A stretch of 64,000 bases of DNA, from assembly GCF_900104525.1 (NCBI RefSeq), contig NZ_LT629711.1, forward strand, positions 248,001 through 312,000, given 5' to 3'. This DNA comes from Pedococcus dokdonensis (lineage in GTDB: Bacteria; Actinomycetota; Actinomycetes; Actinomycetales; Dermatophilaceae). Below are positions 9,201 to 18,424 of the stretch, piece by piece. The position numbers and the translations under genes are program-made. Under the pieces are notes generated by a model. That model saw only the letters and a program-made list of their open reading frames with translations, was not told where the DNA came from and did not search any database. The first letter of the stretch is position 1; each line of letters begins with the position of its first letter.

Positions 9201-10645
9201 GCGTCGATGGTGTCCTCGAGGGACTGCGGTCGGCAGTCGTCTGGCTGATGGACGTCACGTCCGTGCCGATCCTCGTCTACTTCACCGTCATCAACCTGTC
9301 CTACCTCACGCTGATCGTGCTGGCGGCCATCGACTTCCGGGCCCAGCACCGGCGCCGTGAGGCGGTCGTCGAGACCTTCGGGGGAGCGCTGACCCCCGGG
9401 GTGTCCCTGCTGGTCCCGGCCTACAACGAGGAGGTCGGCATCGTCACCTCGGTGCAGGCCATCCTCTCGCTGCGCTACCCGCGCCACGAGGTCGTCGTCA
9501 TCGACGACGGGAGCACCGATGGCACCTTCGAGCGGCTCCGCGCCGCCTTCGACCTGGTCGCCATCCCACGGGAGATCCCGCGGGACGTGCCGATCCGGGC
9601 GCGCATCATCGACGTGCACGTGCCCAGCGACGGTCGCACCCGGCTCGTCGTGGTCCGCAAGGAGAACTCCGGTCGGTCCGAGGCGCTCAACGTCGGCATC
9701 AACGCCGCCAGCGAGCCGCTCATCGCGATGATCGACGCCGACTCGATCCTCGAGCCCGACGCCCTCCTGCGGGTCACCCAGCCGTTCGCCGACGACCCGA
9801 TCCGGATGGTCGCCGCGGGTGGGGCGATCCGGCCGGTCAACGGCAGCCGGGTGGTCTCGGGTCGCATCGTCCGCGTCCAGATGCCCCAGCAGTGGCTGGC
9901 CCGGATCCAGGTCGTCGAGTACCTCCGGGCCTTCCTCCTCGGCCGCACGGGCTGGTCGCGGTTCGGGGCGCTCATCCTGATCAGCGGTGCGTTCGGCCTG
10001 TTCCGCCGGGACGTGATCGTCGACGCCGGAGGGCTCGACCCCGACAGCATCGGTGAGGACTTCGAGCTGGTGCTGCGGATCCACCGGCGGCTGCACGACG
10101 AGGGTCGCGACTACCGCGTCGGGTTCGTGCCCGAGCCGGTGCTGTGGACCGAGGTCCCGTCCACCCTCAAGGTGCTGCGCAACCAGCGTCGACGCTGGCA
10201 CCGCGGACTGTGGGAGACGCTGTGGGCCTACCGGGGGATGCTCCTGCGCAAGCGTTACGGCAAGGTCGGCATGGTCGCCCTGCCGTACTACTGGGTCTTC
10301 GAGCTGTGCGCGCCGCTGCTCGAGTTCTTCGGGATCCTCATCGTCCCGCTCGCGGTGTTCCTCGGGGTCGTCAACATCCCCTACGCGATCCTCTTCCTGG
10401 TGCTGGCCTACGGCCTCGCGGTCCTGGTCACCCTCTCGGCGATGGCGGCCGAGGAGTGGTCGTTCCACCGGCACGAGCGGTGGCGCGACCTGTGGCTGAC
10501 CCTCCTCGCCTCGGTGCTCGAGAACATCGGCTACCGCCAGCTGACGGTGTGGTGGCGGCTGGAGGGCTGGTGGGCGAGCCTGCGCCGCAAGCAGCAGGTC
10601 TGGGGCGTCATGACGCGCACCGGCTTCGACGACGGTGCAGCGTGA
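9197..10645 (+). CDS. Membrane GT2 glycosyltransferase (polysaccharide synthase type)
   Basis: 482 residues with one N-terminal membrane helix (about 22-45), a GT-A catalytic domain and about three C-terminal helices (about 373-440). Processive GT2 signatures are complete: VPAYNEE (73-79), IDDGSTDGT (Asp103-Asp104), Asp180-Ala-Asp182 (metal/UDP), GED with the general-base region at Glu287-Asp288, and Q330RRRW. This fits PgaC/IcaA, hyaluronan and cellulose synthase relatives, so it should polymerise and export a beta-linked polysaccharide from a UDP-sugar. No PilZ domain is seen, so control by c-di-GMP is not evident. ATG 9197 overlaps the HEAT gene; the open frame further upstream is not coding. 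Confidence 0.87.
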   Translation: MSVDGVLEGLRSAVVWLMDVTSVPILVYFTVINLSYLTLIVLAAIDFRAQHRRREAVVETFGGALTPGVSLLVPAYNEEVGIVTSVQAILSLRYPRHEVVVIDDGSTDGTFERLRAAFDLVAIPREIPRDVPIRARIIDVHVPSDGRTRLVVVRKENSGRSEALNVGINAASEPLIAMIDADSILEPDALLRVTQPFADDPIRMVAAGGAIRPVNGSRVVSGRIVRVQMPQQWLARIQVVEYLRAFLLGRTGWSRFGALILISGAFGLFRRDVIVDAGGLDPDSIGEDFELVLRIHRRLHDEGRDYRVGFVPEPVLWTEVPSTLKVLRNQRRRWHRGLWETLWAYRGMLLRKRYGKVGMVALPYYWVFELCAPLLEFFGILIVPLAVFLGVVNIPYAILFLVLAYGLAVLVTLSAMAAEEWSFHRHERWRDLWLTLLASVLENIGYRQLTVWWRLEGWWASLRRKQQVWGVMTRTGFDDGAA

Positions 10646-10664
10646 GCGGGGAGGGTTCGACGCC

Positions 10665-12734
10665 ATGCGGGTGATGTCCAGCCGCTCCGTCTCCGGCCAG
10701 CTCCGGATCCTCGGGCTGGCACTGCTCCTGCTCTTCCCGATCGTGGCCGCAGCGTCGTTGTCGAGCCTGGTCAGCCAGGGCCGTGACATCGACCGGCTCA
10801 CCCTGGCCTACGGCCCCGCCTTCGACGCGAACAACGCGGTCCTGATCGACATGACCGAGGCCAACGCGGGCTGGAGCCAGCTGGTCGGTGGGTCGGCGCC
10901 GCTGACCCGCTACCGCCTCAAGCGCGACGTCGTCGCCGACGACCTGGCCGGCATCGAGCGGGCGCTGGGGTCCGATGCGCTGCGCGAGACGGACCGGACC
11001 AGGTATGCCGCGTTGCTGGCCACCCAGCGCCAGGCCATCGAACGCTGGTTCGACGCAGCCGAGGCCGCCGAGGACGGCATGTCCGGCACGCTGTCGCAGC
11101 GGGCCGTGCTCGAGGCCGCGGCGATCGACGACTTCCGGTTGTTCCGCGACAGCAACCGCGACTTCTACGACGCGGTCCGACTCCAGCGCGACGCCGCGCG
11201 GGATGCGTCGCGGTCGTCCGTGCAGCTGGTCGTCACCATCGTCGGGATCACCGCCCTCGTGGCCATGGGCATCGTGCTCGGTGGGTGGCGGCTGCTGCAC
11301 GGGTCGGTCACCGGCCCCCTGGAGCGTCTGCGGGCCGTGGTGGAGCGCCAGCGGGACGGCGACCGTGAGGCGCAGGCGGACACCGACTCCGGGGCCGACG
11401 AGGTGCGCAGCCTGGCCGCCGACTTCAACGGGCTGACCCGCTCAAACCAGGTGCTCCTGGAGCAGCAGTCGCTGGTGCTGCTGGCCCACCAGCTGGCCCT
11501 GGACGTCGCCAGAGGGGTGCACAGTGCCCCCGATGTCGACACAGCCCTCGAGACGGTCGGCGCCATGCTCGGTGAAGGGCTGTCGGTCGACCGGGTGCTG
11601 CTCTACACGCACGACGACACCGGGGCGATCACCCAGCGCAACCAGTGGCACCGCTACGACCTGCCTGACCTGCCGGCCCTGCCACCCTCGCTGGCGCGGG
11701 AGGTCAAGGACGTCGGTGACGAGCTGCGCCGCCAGGGCAGCGTCTTCGTGCTGTCGGACTTCCTCCACCCTGACGTGCAGGCGCAGGACCGCGCCCAGCG
11801 GTTCTACCGCGCCACCAGTGCCAAGTCGATCCTGATGGTCCCGGTCGGGGTCGGCGAGCAGGGGCTCGGCGTGCTGTCGCTGATGACCGTGGACAACCCC
11901 CGGCGGTGGCGCCGCTACGAGATCCAGGCCGTCCAGCAGTGCGCCGGCTACGTCGCCCAGGCGATCGTCGACCTGCGGCTGCGGGAGATGCGCGAGAAGC
12001 AGGTCGAACAGCTGACCGCGCTGGACCGCCAGAAGACCGACTTCATGGCGACCGTGTCGCACGAGCTGCGCACCCCGCTCACCTCGATCAACGGCTATCT
12101 CGAGCTGCTCCAGGACGGTGACTACGGGACGCTCGCCCCGGAGCAGCTCGACGCCCTCGACATCGTGGGGCGCAACGCCCAACGCCTCCGCGGCCTGATC
12201 GAGGACCTCCTCGTCCTCAACAAGATCGAGGCGACCGGCCTCCAGTCCTCCACCGAGGACGTGGAGGTGGACGAGCTGGTGGCCGGGGTCGCCGACCTGC
12301 TGCGGCCGGTGGCCGACGCGGCCGGGGTGTCGCTCGTGGTGGACGACGTCGACCCCGCGCTGAGCATCCGGGTCGACCGGGGGCAGCTCGAGCGCAGCCT
12401 GATCAACCTGGGCTCGAACGCCGTGAAGTTCACCCCCGCGGGTGGACGGGCCACGATCACCGCGGGCCAGGTCGACGACCGCGTGGTGATCAGGGTCGCC
12501 GACACCGGCATCGGCATCCCCGAGAAGGACCTGCCCGACCTCTTCGACCGGTTCTTCCGCGCCTCGAACGCCACGGCCGCCGCGATCCCCGGCACCGGCC
12601 TCGGCCTGGCGATCGTCCGGGCCATCGTCGAGGGCCACGGCGGGGAGCTCCAGGTCGACTCGGTCGAGGACGAGGGGACGACGATGACAGTCCTGCTCCC
12701 CGTGGGGAATGGCCGGCCGGTCGCCACCGTTTAG
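10665..12734 (+). CDS. Sensor histidine kinase (HAMP-GAF-HisKA-HATPase)
   Basis: 689 residues. First membrane helix about 12-35, an extracytoplasmic helical sensor of about 150 residues (CHASE3-like size), second helix about 186-208, HAMP linker, GAF domain (about 270-435), HisKA with the phosphorylated His466 in SHELRTPL, and HATPase with NAVKFT, DTGIGIPEKDLP and GTGLGLAIV. ATG 10665 follows GGGGAGGG (10648-10655); GTG 10635 in the same frame lacks a site. It is the only kinase in the island and the natural partner of the receiver at 7768. The signal is unknown. The stop is only 120 bases before rpmE. Confidence 0.9.
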   Translation: MRVMSSRSVSGQLRILGLALLLLFPIVAAASLSSLVSQGRDIDRLTLAYGPAFDANNAVLIDMTEANAGWSQLVGGSAPLTRYRLKRDVVADDLAGIERALGSDALRETDRTRYAALLATQRQAIERWFDAAEAAEDGMSGTLSQRAVLEAAAIDDFRLFRDSNRDFYDAVRLQRDAARDASRSSVQLVVTIVGITALVAMGIVLGGWRLLHGSVTGPLERLRAVVERQRDGDREAQADTDSGADEVRSLAADFNGLTRSNQVLLEQQSLVLLAHQLALDVARGVHSAPDVDTALETVGAMLGEGLSVDRVLLYTHDDTGAITQRNQWHRYDLPDLPALPPSLAREVKDVGDELRRQGSVFVLSDFLHPDVQAQDRAQRFYRATSAKSILMVPVGVGEQGLGVLSLMTVDNPRRWRRYEIQAVQQCAGYVAQAIVDLRLREMREKQVEQLTALDRQKTDFMATVSHELRTPLTSINGYLELLQDGDYGTLAPEQLDALDIVGRNAQRLRGLIEDLLVLNKIEATGLQSSTEDVEVDELVAGVADLLRPVADAAGVSLVVDDVDPALSIRVDRGQLERSLINLGSNAVKFTPAGGRATITAGQVDDRVVIRVADTGIGIPEKDLPDLFDRFFRASNATAAAIPGTGLGLAIVRAIVEGHGGELQVDSVEDEGTTMTVLLPVGNGRPVATV

Positions 12735-12854
12735 GAGATGTGCGCCGCTCTCTGGCACACTTGACTGCTGACCGGTTCACGGCACGGGGTCCCGCAACGG
12801 ACGCCCGGGCAGCCCGCCCAGCCGACCCGGCCACATTGACTCAAGGAGCACGTT

Positions 12855-13079
12855 TTGCGCAAGGACATCCACCCCGAGTACGTCGAGACCACGGTGAGCT
12901 GCACCTGTGGGGCCACGTTCACCACTCGCAGCACCGCGATCTCCGGCCAGATCCGCGCCGAGGTGTGCTCGCAGTGCCACCCGTTCTACACCGGCAAGCA
13001 GAAGATCCTCGACACCGGTGGCCGCGTGGCCCGGTTCGAGGCCCGCTACGGCAAGAAGGCCGCTGCCGAGAGCAAGTAG
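12855..13079 (+). CDS. rpmE: Ribosomal protein bL31 (zinc-binding form)
   Basis: 74-residue large-subunit protein that bridges to the small subunit. Cys16, Cys18, Cys38 and Cys41 form the zinc ribbon, marking the C-plus paralogue rather than the zinc-free Zur-controlled one; no Zur-like palindrome is upstream. The start is TTG at 12855, preceded by AAGGAG (12843-12848) at ideal spacing, giving MRKDIHPEY, the family N-terminus. It sits between the kinase gene and prfA, as between rho and prfA in mycobacteria, and ends in a very strong hairpin. Confidence 0.96.
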   Translation: MRKDIHPEYVETTVSCTCGATFTTRSTAISGQIRAEVCSQCHPFYTGKQKILDTGGRVARFEARYGKKAAAESK

Positions 13080-13088
13080 CTTTCCCGA

Positions 13089-13134
13089 TGCGCCGGTCCT
13101 GACCCCCTGGGGTCGGGGCCGGCGCACTGCTTTT
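13089..13134 (+). terminator. Terminator after rpmE
   Basis: An 18-base-pair stem (13089-13106 with 13109-13126, two G-U pairs, 2-base nominal loop) is followed by CTGCTTTT. This is the most canonical intrinsic terminator in the window and separates rpmE from prfA. Confidence 0.9.
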
Positions 13135-13183
13135 CCCGCACCACCTGTTCTTTCTGCACCAACCCGTGTCCCGAGGAGCCGTC

Positions 13184-14268
<1,085 letters not shown>

Positions 14269-14272
<4 letters not shown>

Positions 14273-15126
14273 CGACGTTCCGTCGTGAGGTGGTCAGGGC
14301 GACGGCCGCCCTCGCCGACGATGGAGTGCCGTCGCCCGAGGCGGATGCCCTGGCCCTGGCCGCCTTCGTCCTCGGCAGCGACGTCGCCGACGTCCGGCGA
14401 CGGATGGTGATGCTCGACGAGGCGGACGCCGGCTTCCTGGACCGGTATGCCGGCCTGGTCGCCGAGCGCCGCTCGCGGATCCCGTTGCAGCACCTGACCG
14501 GCCGAGCCGCCTTCCGACACCTGGAGCTCGCGGTCGGGCCGGGGGTGTTCGTGCCACGGCCCGAGACGGAGTTCGTCGCCGGGCTCGCGATCGAGGCAGC
14601 AGCCCTGCTGGACGCGCCGGTCGTCGTGGACCTGTGCACCGGCTCGGGTGCCATCGCCCTCGCCGTCGCCGACGAGGTGCCTGCCGCGACCGTGCATGCG
14701 GTGGAGCTGGGTCGCGAGGCCCATGCCTGGGCGGCGCGCAACGTCGCCGCGACCGGGTTGGGCGTCGAGCTGCGCGAAGGCGACGCCACGGACGCGTTCC
14801 CCGAGCTCGAGGGCTCGGTCGACGTGGTGGTGAGCAACCCTCCCTACATCCCGCTGGGGATGGTGCCGCTGGACCCGGAGGTGCGCGACCACGACCCCGA
14901 GCTGGCGCTGTACGGCGGCAGCGAGGACGGCCTCGCCATCCCCCTGGCCGTGGCCGCTCGGGCGGCATCCCTCCTGCGGCCGGGTGGTCTCCTCGTCATG
15001 GAGCACGCCGACAGCCAGGGCGTGAGCCTGCCCCGGGCCCTGGAGCGCACGGGGGTCTGGGCCGACGTGGCCGACCACGACGACCTGACCGGACGCCCGC
15101 GCGCCACCACCGCCCGCCGCGCCTGA
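14269..15126 (+). CDS. prmC: Release factor glutamine methyltransferase
   Basis: 285-residue SAM-dependent N5-glutamine methyltransferase that methylates the GGQ glutamine of RF1 and RF2. A helical N-terminal domain (about 1-85) precedes the Rossmann domain with motif [15 protein letters not shown] and catalytic N190PPY193. The GTG start overlaps prfA, the usual operon. It ends one base from the convergent stop of the methyltransferase at 15128-16198. Confidence 0.95.
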
Positions 15127-15127
15127 G

Positions 15128-16198
15128 TCAGCTCAACAGGTAGAACCGCCAGAAGCCGAAGTCCTCGATGGGCAGCACCTCGAAACCGGCGAAGCCGGCT
15201 TCCTGCGCGTAGCGACGCAGGGTCGCGGGCCGCATCACGGTGCCGGTCCCGACACTCCCCGGAGCCGACAGGCCGTCGGGCAGGCAGACCAGCAGGCTGA
15301 AGCCGTACATCACCCGCTCGAGCTCGTCACCGTCCGGCGCGAACTCGTCGGCGACGGCCTCGTCCATCACCACCACGAAGCCTCCCGGGGCCAAGGAGGC
15401 CCGGGCTGCGGCCAGCACCTCGACCGGCCGGGGCATGTCGTGCACGCACTCGAAGGCGAACGCGGCAGCGAACCGGCCGGGCGGCATACCGGCTGCGTCG
15501 CCGGCGGTGAAGCCGACGCGGTCGGCGACACCTTCGCGCTCGGCGTTGGTGGTGGCCATCGCGACGGATGGTGCGTCGATGTCGAAGCCCTCGACCCGTG
15601 CCTCGGGGTAGGCCCGGGCGAGCGCGATGCTCGACCAGCCACCGCCGCAGCCGATGTCGGCCAGGACCGCACCCGGCACGGACAGCGCCTCGTGCACTCG
15701 GGGGACTCCGGCGAGCGCGTCGGCGAGCCGGTGCTGGTACCAGGGCCGGTTGCCGTCGGCCTGGGACTCACGGGCATCGGTGCCGAGCTGGTCCCAGCTG
15801 ACCCCTCCACCGGTGCGGTAGGCCTCGAGCAGCTGGGGGAGCTGGGGGCCGACAGCGGCGAACATGCGGCCGAACGGCGCGAGGTAGCTGAGGCTCGACT
15901 GGTCGGTCATCACCTCGGCCGTCGCCGCGGGGATGGCGTAGACGCGCGAGTCAGGGTCGTCGGCCGGGTGGTCGAGCCGGAGGAAGCCGGTCACCGCCTG
16001 CTGCTCCAACCACTCCCGGGCATAGCGCGGGTGGGTGGCGGTCCGCTCGGCCAGCTGGGGAGCGGTCGCGGGACCGTCCGTCACGAGGCTGCGATACCAG
16101 CCGAGCCGGTCGCCCAGGAAGATCGAGAGGATGTCGACGGTGCCGAGCAGGGCGCCGAAGATCCGCTCGGCGAGCTCGTCGGTGGTCGGCTCGGGCAC
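15128..16198 (-). CDS. Winged-helix SAM methyltransferase (Rv2258c-like)
   Basis: 356 residues. The N-terminal 110 residues resemble a winged-helix dimerisation domain (PATAPQLAERTATHPRYAREWLEQQ), followed by a class I methyltransferase domain with motif I VLADIGCGGGWSSIAL and acidic GFDIDAP. Similar proteins include mycobacterial Rv2258c; their substrates are unknown, so I give none. The GTG start lies two bases downstream of the HxlR regulator stop, so the two form one minus-strand operon. Substrate might relate to the second methyltransferase diverging at 17154. Confidence 0.82.
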   Translation of the reverse strand: MPEPTTDELAERIFGALLGTVDILSIFLGDRLGWYRSLVTDGPATAPQLAERTATHPRYAREWLEQQAVTGFLRLDHPADDPDSRVYAIPAATAEVMTDQSSLSYLAPFGRMFAAVGPQLPQLLEAYRTGGGVSWDQLGTDARESQADGNRPWYQHRLADALAGVPRVHEALSVPGAVLADIGCGGGWSSIALARAYPEARVEGFDIDAPSVAMATTNAEREGVADRVGFTAGDAAGMPPGRFAAAFAFECVHDMPRPVEVLAAARASLAPGGFVVVMDEAVADEFAPDGDELERVMYGFSLLVCLPDGLSAPGSVGTGTVMRPATLRRYAQEAGFAGFEVLPIEDFGFWRFYLLS

Positions 16199-16199
16199 G

Positions 16200-16922
16200 T
16201 CAACCGGCCTGCACGGCCGTGACGAGCTCCCGCTGGCGGCGTTCGGCGCGGCGGAAGTCCTCGACGAAGTAGCTCATGTCGAACCAGGTGTGGAAGGCGC
16301 GACCGAGCCTGCTCGGCCCGAGGACCCGCGCGTCGCCCCGACGCACCAGGTCGGGGAACGAGGTCCGCCCGAGCAGCCAGCGGTGCAGCTGCGCGGTGTC
16401 GGCCTCGACGGCCAGGTCGACGTCGTGCCCCTGGTCGTCCTTGCAGACCGTCGCCCCGGACCGGCTCAGCTCGAGCCAGCCCTCGGCTGCCCCGTGCCCG
16501 GTGGTCACCACGTGCACGATCGTGCGCTGGGGCGGGAGCTTGGTGGGTATGGCGTGCTGGTGCAGGCGCCAGATCAGCGACAGCCCGTCGCAGTCGGCCT
16601 CGCTGGGGTCGCCGAACACCCACTCGGCCGCCCAGTGACCCATCGCCCAGACGACCGGAGTCAGGGCCAGGCCCGACTCGGTGAGCAGGTAGGCACCGGC
16701 CCGCCCGCGGCCGCTGACCTCGCGCTCGACCAGACCGAGCCGCTCGAGCTGTCGCAGCCGCTGCGACAGCAGGGTGCGGCTGACCCGGGGGATGCCGCGG
16801 TGGATCTCGTTGAAGCCAGTCGCCCCGACCATCAGCTCCCTGATCACCAGGGGCGTCCAGCGGTCGCCGAGCACGTCGACCGCCATCGAGATCGGGCAGT
16901 AGTCACCGCCCCGTTCGCTCAT
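16200..16922 (-). CDS. HxlR-family transcriptional regulator with C-terminal extension
   Basis: 240 residues. Residues about 8-100 are an HxlR/MarR-type winged helix (CPISMAVDVLGDRWTPLVIREL, then RVSRTLLSQRLRQLERLGLVER). Cys9 sits where redox-sensing HxlR/YodB members have their key cysteine. Residues about 125-235 form an extra domain reminiscent of SCP2-like folds. ATG 16922 gives the family N-terminus; the open frame upstream is unsupported. It is divergent from the methyltransferase at 17154, with candidate operators between, and probably controls both sides. Confidence 0.83.
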   Translation of the reverse strand: MSERGGDYCPISMAVDVLGDRWTPLVIRELMVGATGFNEIHRGIPRVSRTLLSQRLRQLERLGLVEREVSGRGRAGAYLLTESGLALTPVVWAMGHWAAEWVFGDPSEADCDGLSLIWRLHQHAIPTKLPPQRTIVHVVTTGHGAAEGWLELSRSGATVCKDDQGHDVDLAVEADTAQLHRWLLGRTSFPDLVRRGDARVLGPSRLGRAFHTWFDMSYFVEDFRRAERRQRELVTAVQAG

Positions 16923-16954
16923 TGCTCCATGGTGCACCGCTCCGCCGCGTGGGG

Positions 16955-17073
16955 GTAGTACGAAACCTGTACCCGTCGCTGTGCGGCGTGCGCCCTCCCG
17001 GTGTCGGGGTTGCCCCGGTTCGGGTGGCTCCGCCGGGGATCCGGGAATCGTTGCAGTGGTACGACATCGCCAC
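16955..17073. promoter_or_regulatory. Two related candidate operators in divergent promoter
   Basis: GTAGTACGAAACCTGTAC (16955-16972) contains GTAC-N7-GTAC, and GTGGTACGACATCGCCAC (17056-17073) has GTGG-N10-CCAC. The two 18-mers share GT-G-TACGA-A-C and the final AC. They flank the 231-base gap between the HxlR gene and the divergent methyltransferase. YodB/HxlR sites are short dyads with 6-7 base spacers, so binding by the local regulator is plausible. Confidence 0.35.
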
Positions 17074-17153
17074 TCGTTCGGGACCTGCAGGTGCCCGCAT
17101 CCTCGGTGCAGCAGGCGGCACAGTGCCGTCGCACGACGAAGGAGCACCACCAG

Positions 17154-18050
17154 ATGTCCAGCACCATCACCAGCACCCCCAGCACCTCTACTTCGACCTC
17201 TACTTCGAGCTCTGCCTCGACCTCTGCTTCGACCTCCGCGACCGTGGTCGACCTCGCTGCCGTGAAGGCGAAGCAGCAGAAGACCTGGTCCAGCGGCGAC
17301 TTCTCCGTGGTCGCGTCGCGGATCGTCCTGGCCAGCGAGCAGCTCGCCGAGCGCGCCGACCTCCGCGCCGGGTGGACCGTCGTCGACGTGGCCTGCGGCA
17401 ACGGCAACGCGACGCTCGCCGCCGCGCGGTCCGGCACGCACGCCATCGGTGTCGACTACGTGCCGGCCCTCCTCGAGGACGGCCGCGGCCGGGCGCTCGC
17501 CGAGGGCCTCGACGTCGAGTTCCGGGAGGGCGACGCCGAGGCCCTGCCGCTCGCCGACGACTCGGTCGACGCCGTCCTCAGCGTCTTCGGGACGATGTTC
17601 GCTCCCGACCACCAGCGCACCGCCGACGAGATCGTGCGGGTGGCGCGTCCCGGGGGCACCGTGGGCCTCGTCTCCTGGACGCCGTCCGGCTTCATCGGAC
17701 AGCTGTTCCGGGTGATCACCTCGCACGTCCCGGCACCGGCCGGGGTGGCCTCCCCACTGCTATGGGGCACCGAGGAGCACCTCGTGGAGCTGTTCGGCTC
17801 CGCGGTCGACACCATCGCCTCCCAGGAGCGCGAGTGCGTCTTCCGGTTCACCACCCCGGACGAGTTCGTGACCTTCTTCCGTCGCTGGTACGGCCCCACG
17901 CTCAAGGCCTTCGAGGCGCTCGAGCCGGCGGGTCAGGCGGCGCTCGCCGCCGACCTGGCGGACCTGGCCCGCACCTTCGACCGCAACCAGGACGGCGGCA
18001 GCATCAGCATCCCGTCGACCTACCTCGAGACGGTGATCTCCCTGCGCTGA
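17154..18050 (+). CDS. Class I SAM methyltransferase with Ser/Thr-rich leader
   Basis: 298 residues. Residues 2-30 are nearly all Ser and Thr, then a UbiE/Methyltransf_11 type domain with motif I VVDVACGNGNATLAAA, VDYVP and the post-II segment DAVLSVFGTMFAPDHQ. The substrate is unknown. ATG 17154 has AAGGAG at 17139-17144; a start at GTG 17244 would drop the Ser/Thr tract but lacks a site. It is divergent from the HxlR regulator and followed after 26 bases by a small membrane protein. Confidence 0.8.
   Translation: MSSTITSTPSTSTSTSTSSSASTSASTSATVVDLAAVKAKQQKTWSSGDFSVVASRIVLASEQLAERADLRAGWTVVDVACGNGNATLAAARSGTHAIGVDYVPALLEDGRGRALAEGLDVEFREGDAEALPLADDSVDAVLSVFGTMFAPDHQRTADEIVRVARPGGTVGLVSWTPSGFIGQLFRVITSHVPAPAGVASPLLWGTEEHLVELFGSAVDTIASQERECVFRFTTPDEFVTFFRRWYGPTLKAFEALEPAGQAALAADLADLARTFDRNQDGGSISIPSTYLETVISLR
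17184..17237 (+). repeat. Degenerate ACC-TCT-(A/G)CT-TCG repeats encoding Ser/Thr tract
   Basis: Roughly 12-base units made of alternating Thr and Ser codons encode residues 11-28 of the methyltransferase. The mixture of codons, including TCT and ACT that are rare elsewhere in the window, suggests slippage-driven expansion of the 5' end of the gene. Confidence 0.75.
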
Positions 18051-18076
18051 GGCGCGCGGAGACGAAAGGAGAAGTC

Positions 18077-18316
18077 ATGTTGATGGTCACCTTCCAGGCC
18101 CTGGGCGCGGTCGCCATCGCGCTCGGTCTGCTGGGCACCTGGCTGGCGGCCAGGCGGCGCAGTGGCTGGCTGCTGTGCATCGCCTCCTGCGGGCTCTGGT
18201 TCCCCACCCTCTGGTCCGGGGAGCAGTGGGTGGCAGTGGCGAACTGCTTCCTGACGGTGGGGATCTGCCTGCGCAACTTCCGTACCCAGGCACGGTCCGC
18301 CCCCGCCGAGGCCTGA
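18077..18316 (+). CDS. Small two-helix membrane protein
   Basis: 79 residues with two predicted membrane helices (about 3-24 and 31-66, interrupted by RRRSG and WSGEQ), and a basic C-terminus. ATG 18077 follows GAAAGGAG. It is 26 bases downstream of the methyltransferase and probably co-transcribed. I do not recognise a family; such short SUR7-less actinobacterial membrane proteins have no assigned role. A long hairpin follows the stop. Confidence 0.75.
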   Translation: MLMVTFQALGAVAIALGLLGTWLAARRRSGWLLCIASCGLWFPTLWSGEQWVAVANCFLTVGICLRNFRTQARSAPAEA

Positions 18317-18323
18317 CCCGCTT

Positions 18324-18394
18324 CCCCTCACCCGAGTCGTTGAGCGGTCCGACGGTCCTGGTCCGTCGGATCCATCAAAGACTCGGGTGAGGGG
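18324..18394. terminator. Long compound hairpin terminator
   Basis: An outer 15-base perfect stem (18324-18338 with 18380-18394) encloses TTGA/TCAA pairing and an inner 8-base stem TCCGACGG/CCGTCGGA (18348-18355, 18363-18370) with a 7-base loop. It insulates the methyltransferase unit from tsaC, which begins 31 bases later. Confidence 0.8.
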
Positions 18395-18424
18395 GTCGGG
18401 GGCGGTGGTCCTAGGCTGGCCACC

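Noticed and set aside
17184..17237. Ser/Thr repeat as a possible CRISPR or minisatellite element
   Set aside because: Units are short, degenerate and in frame with a coding gene that has a good RBS.
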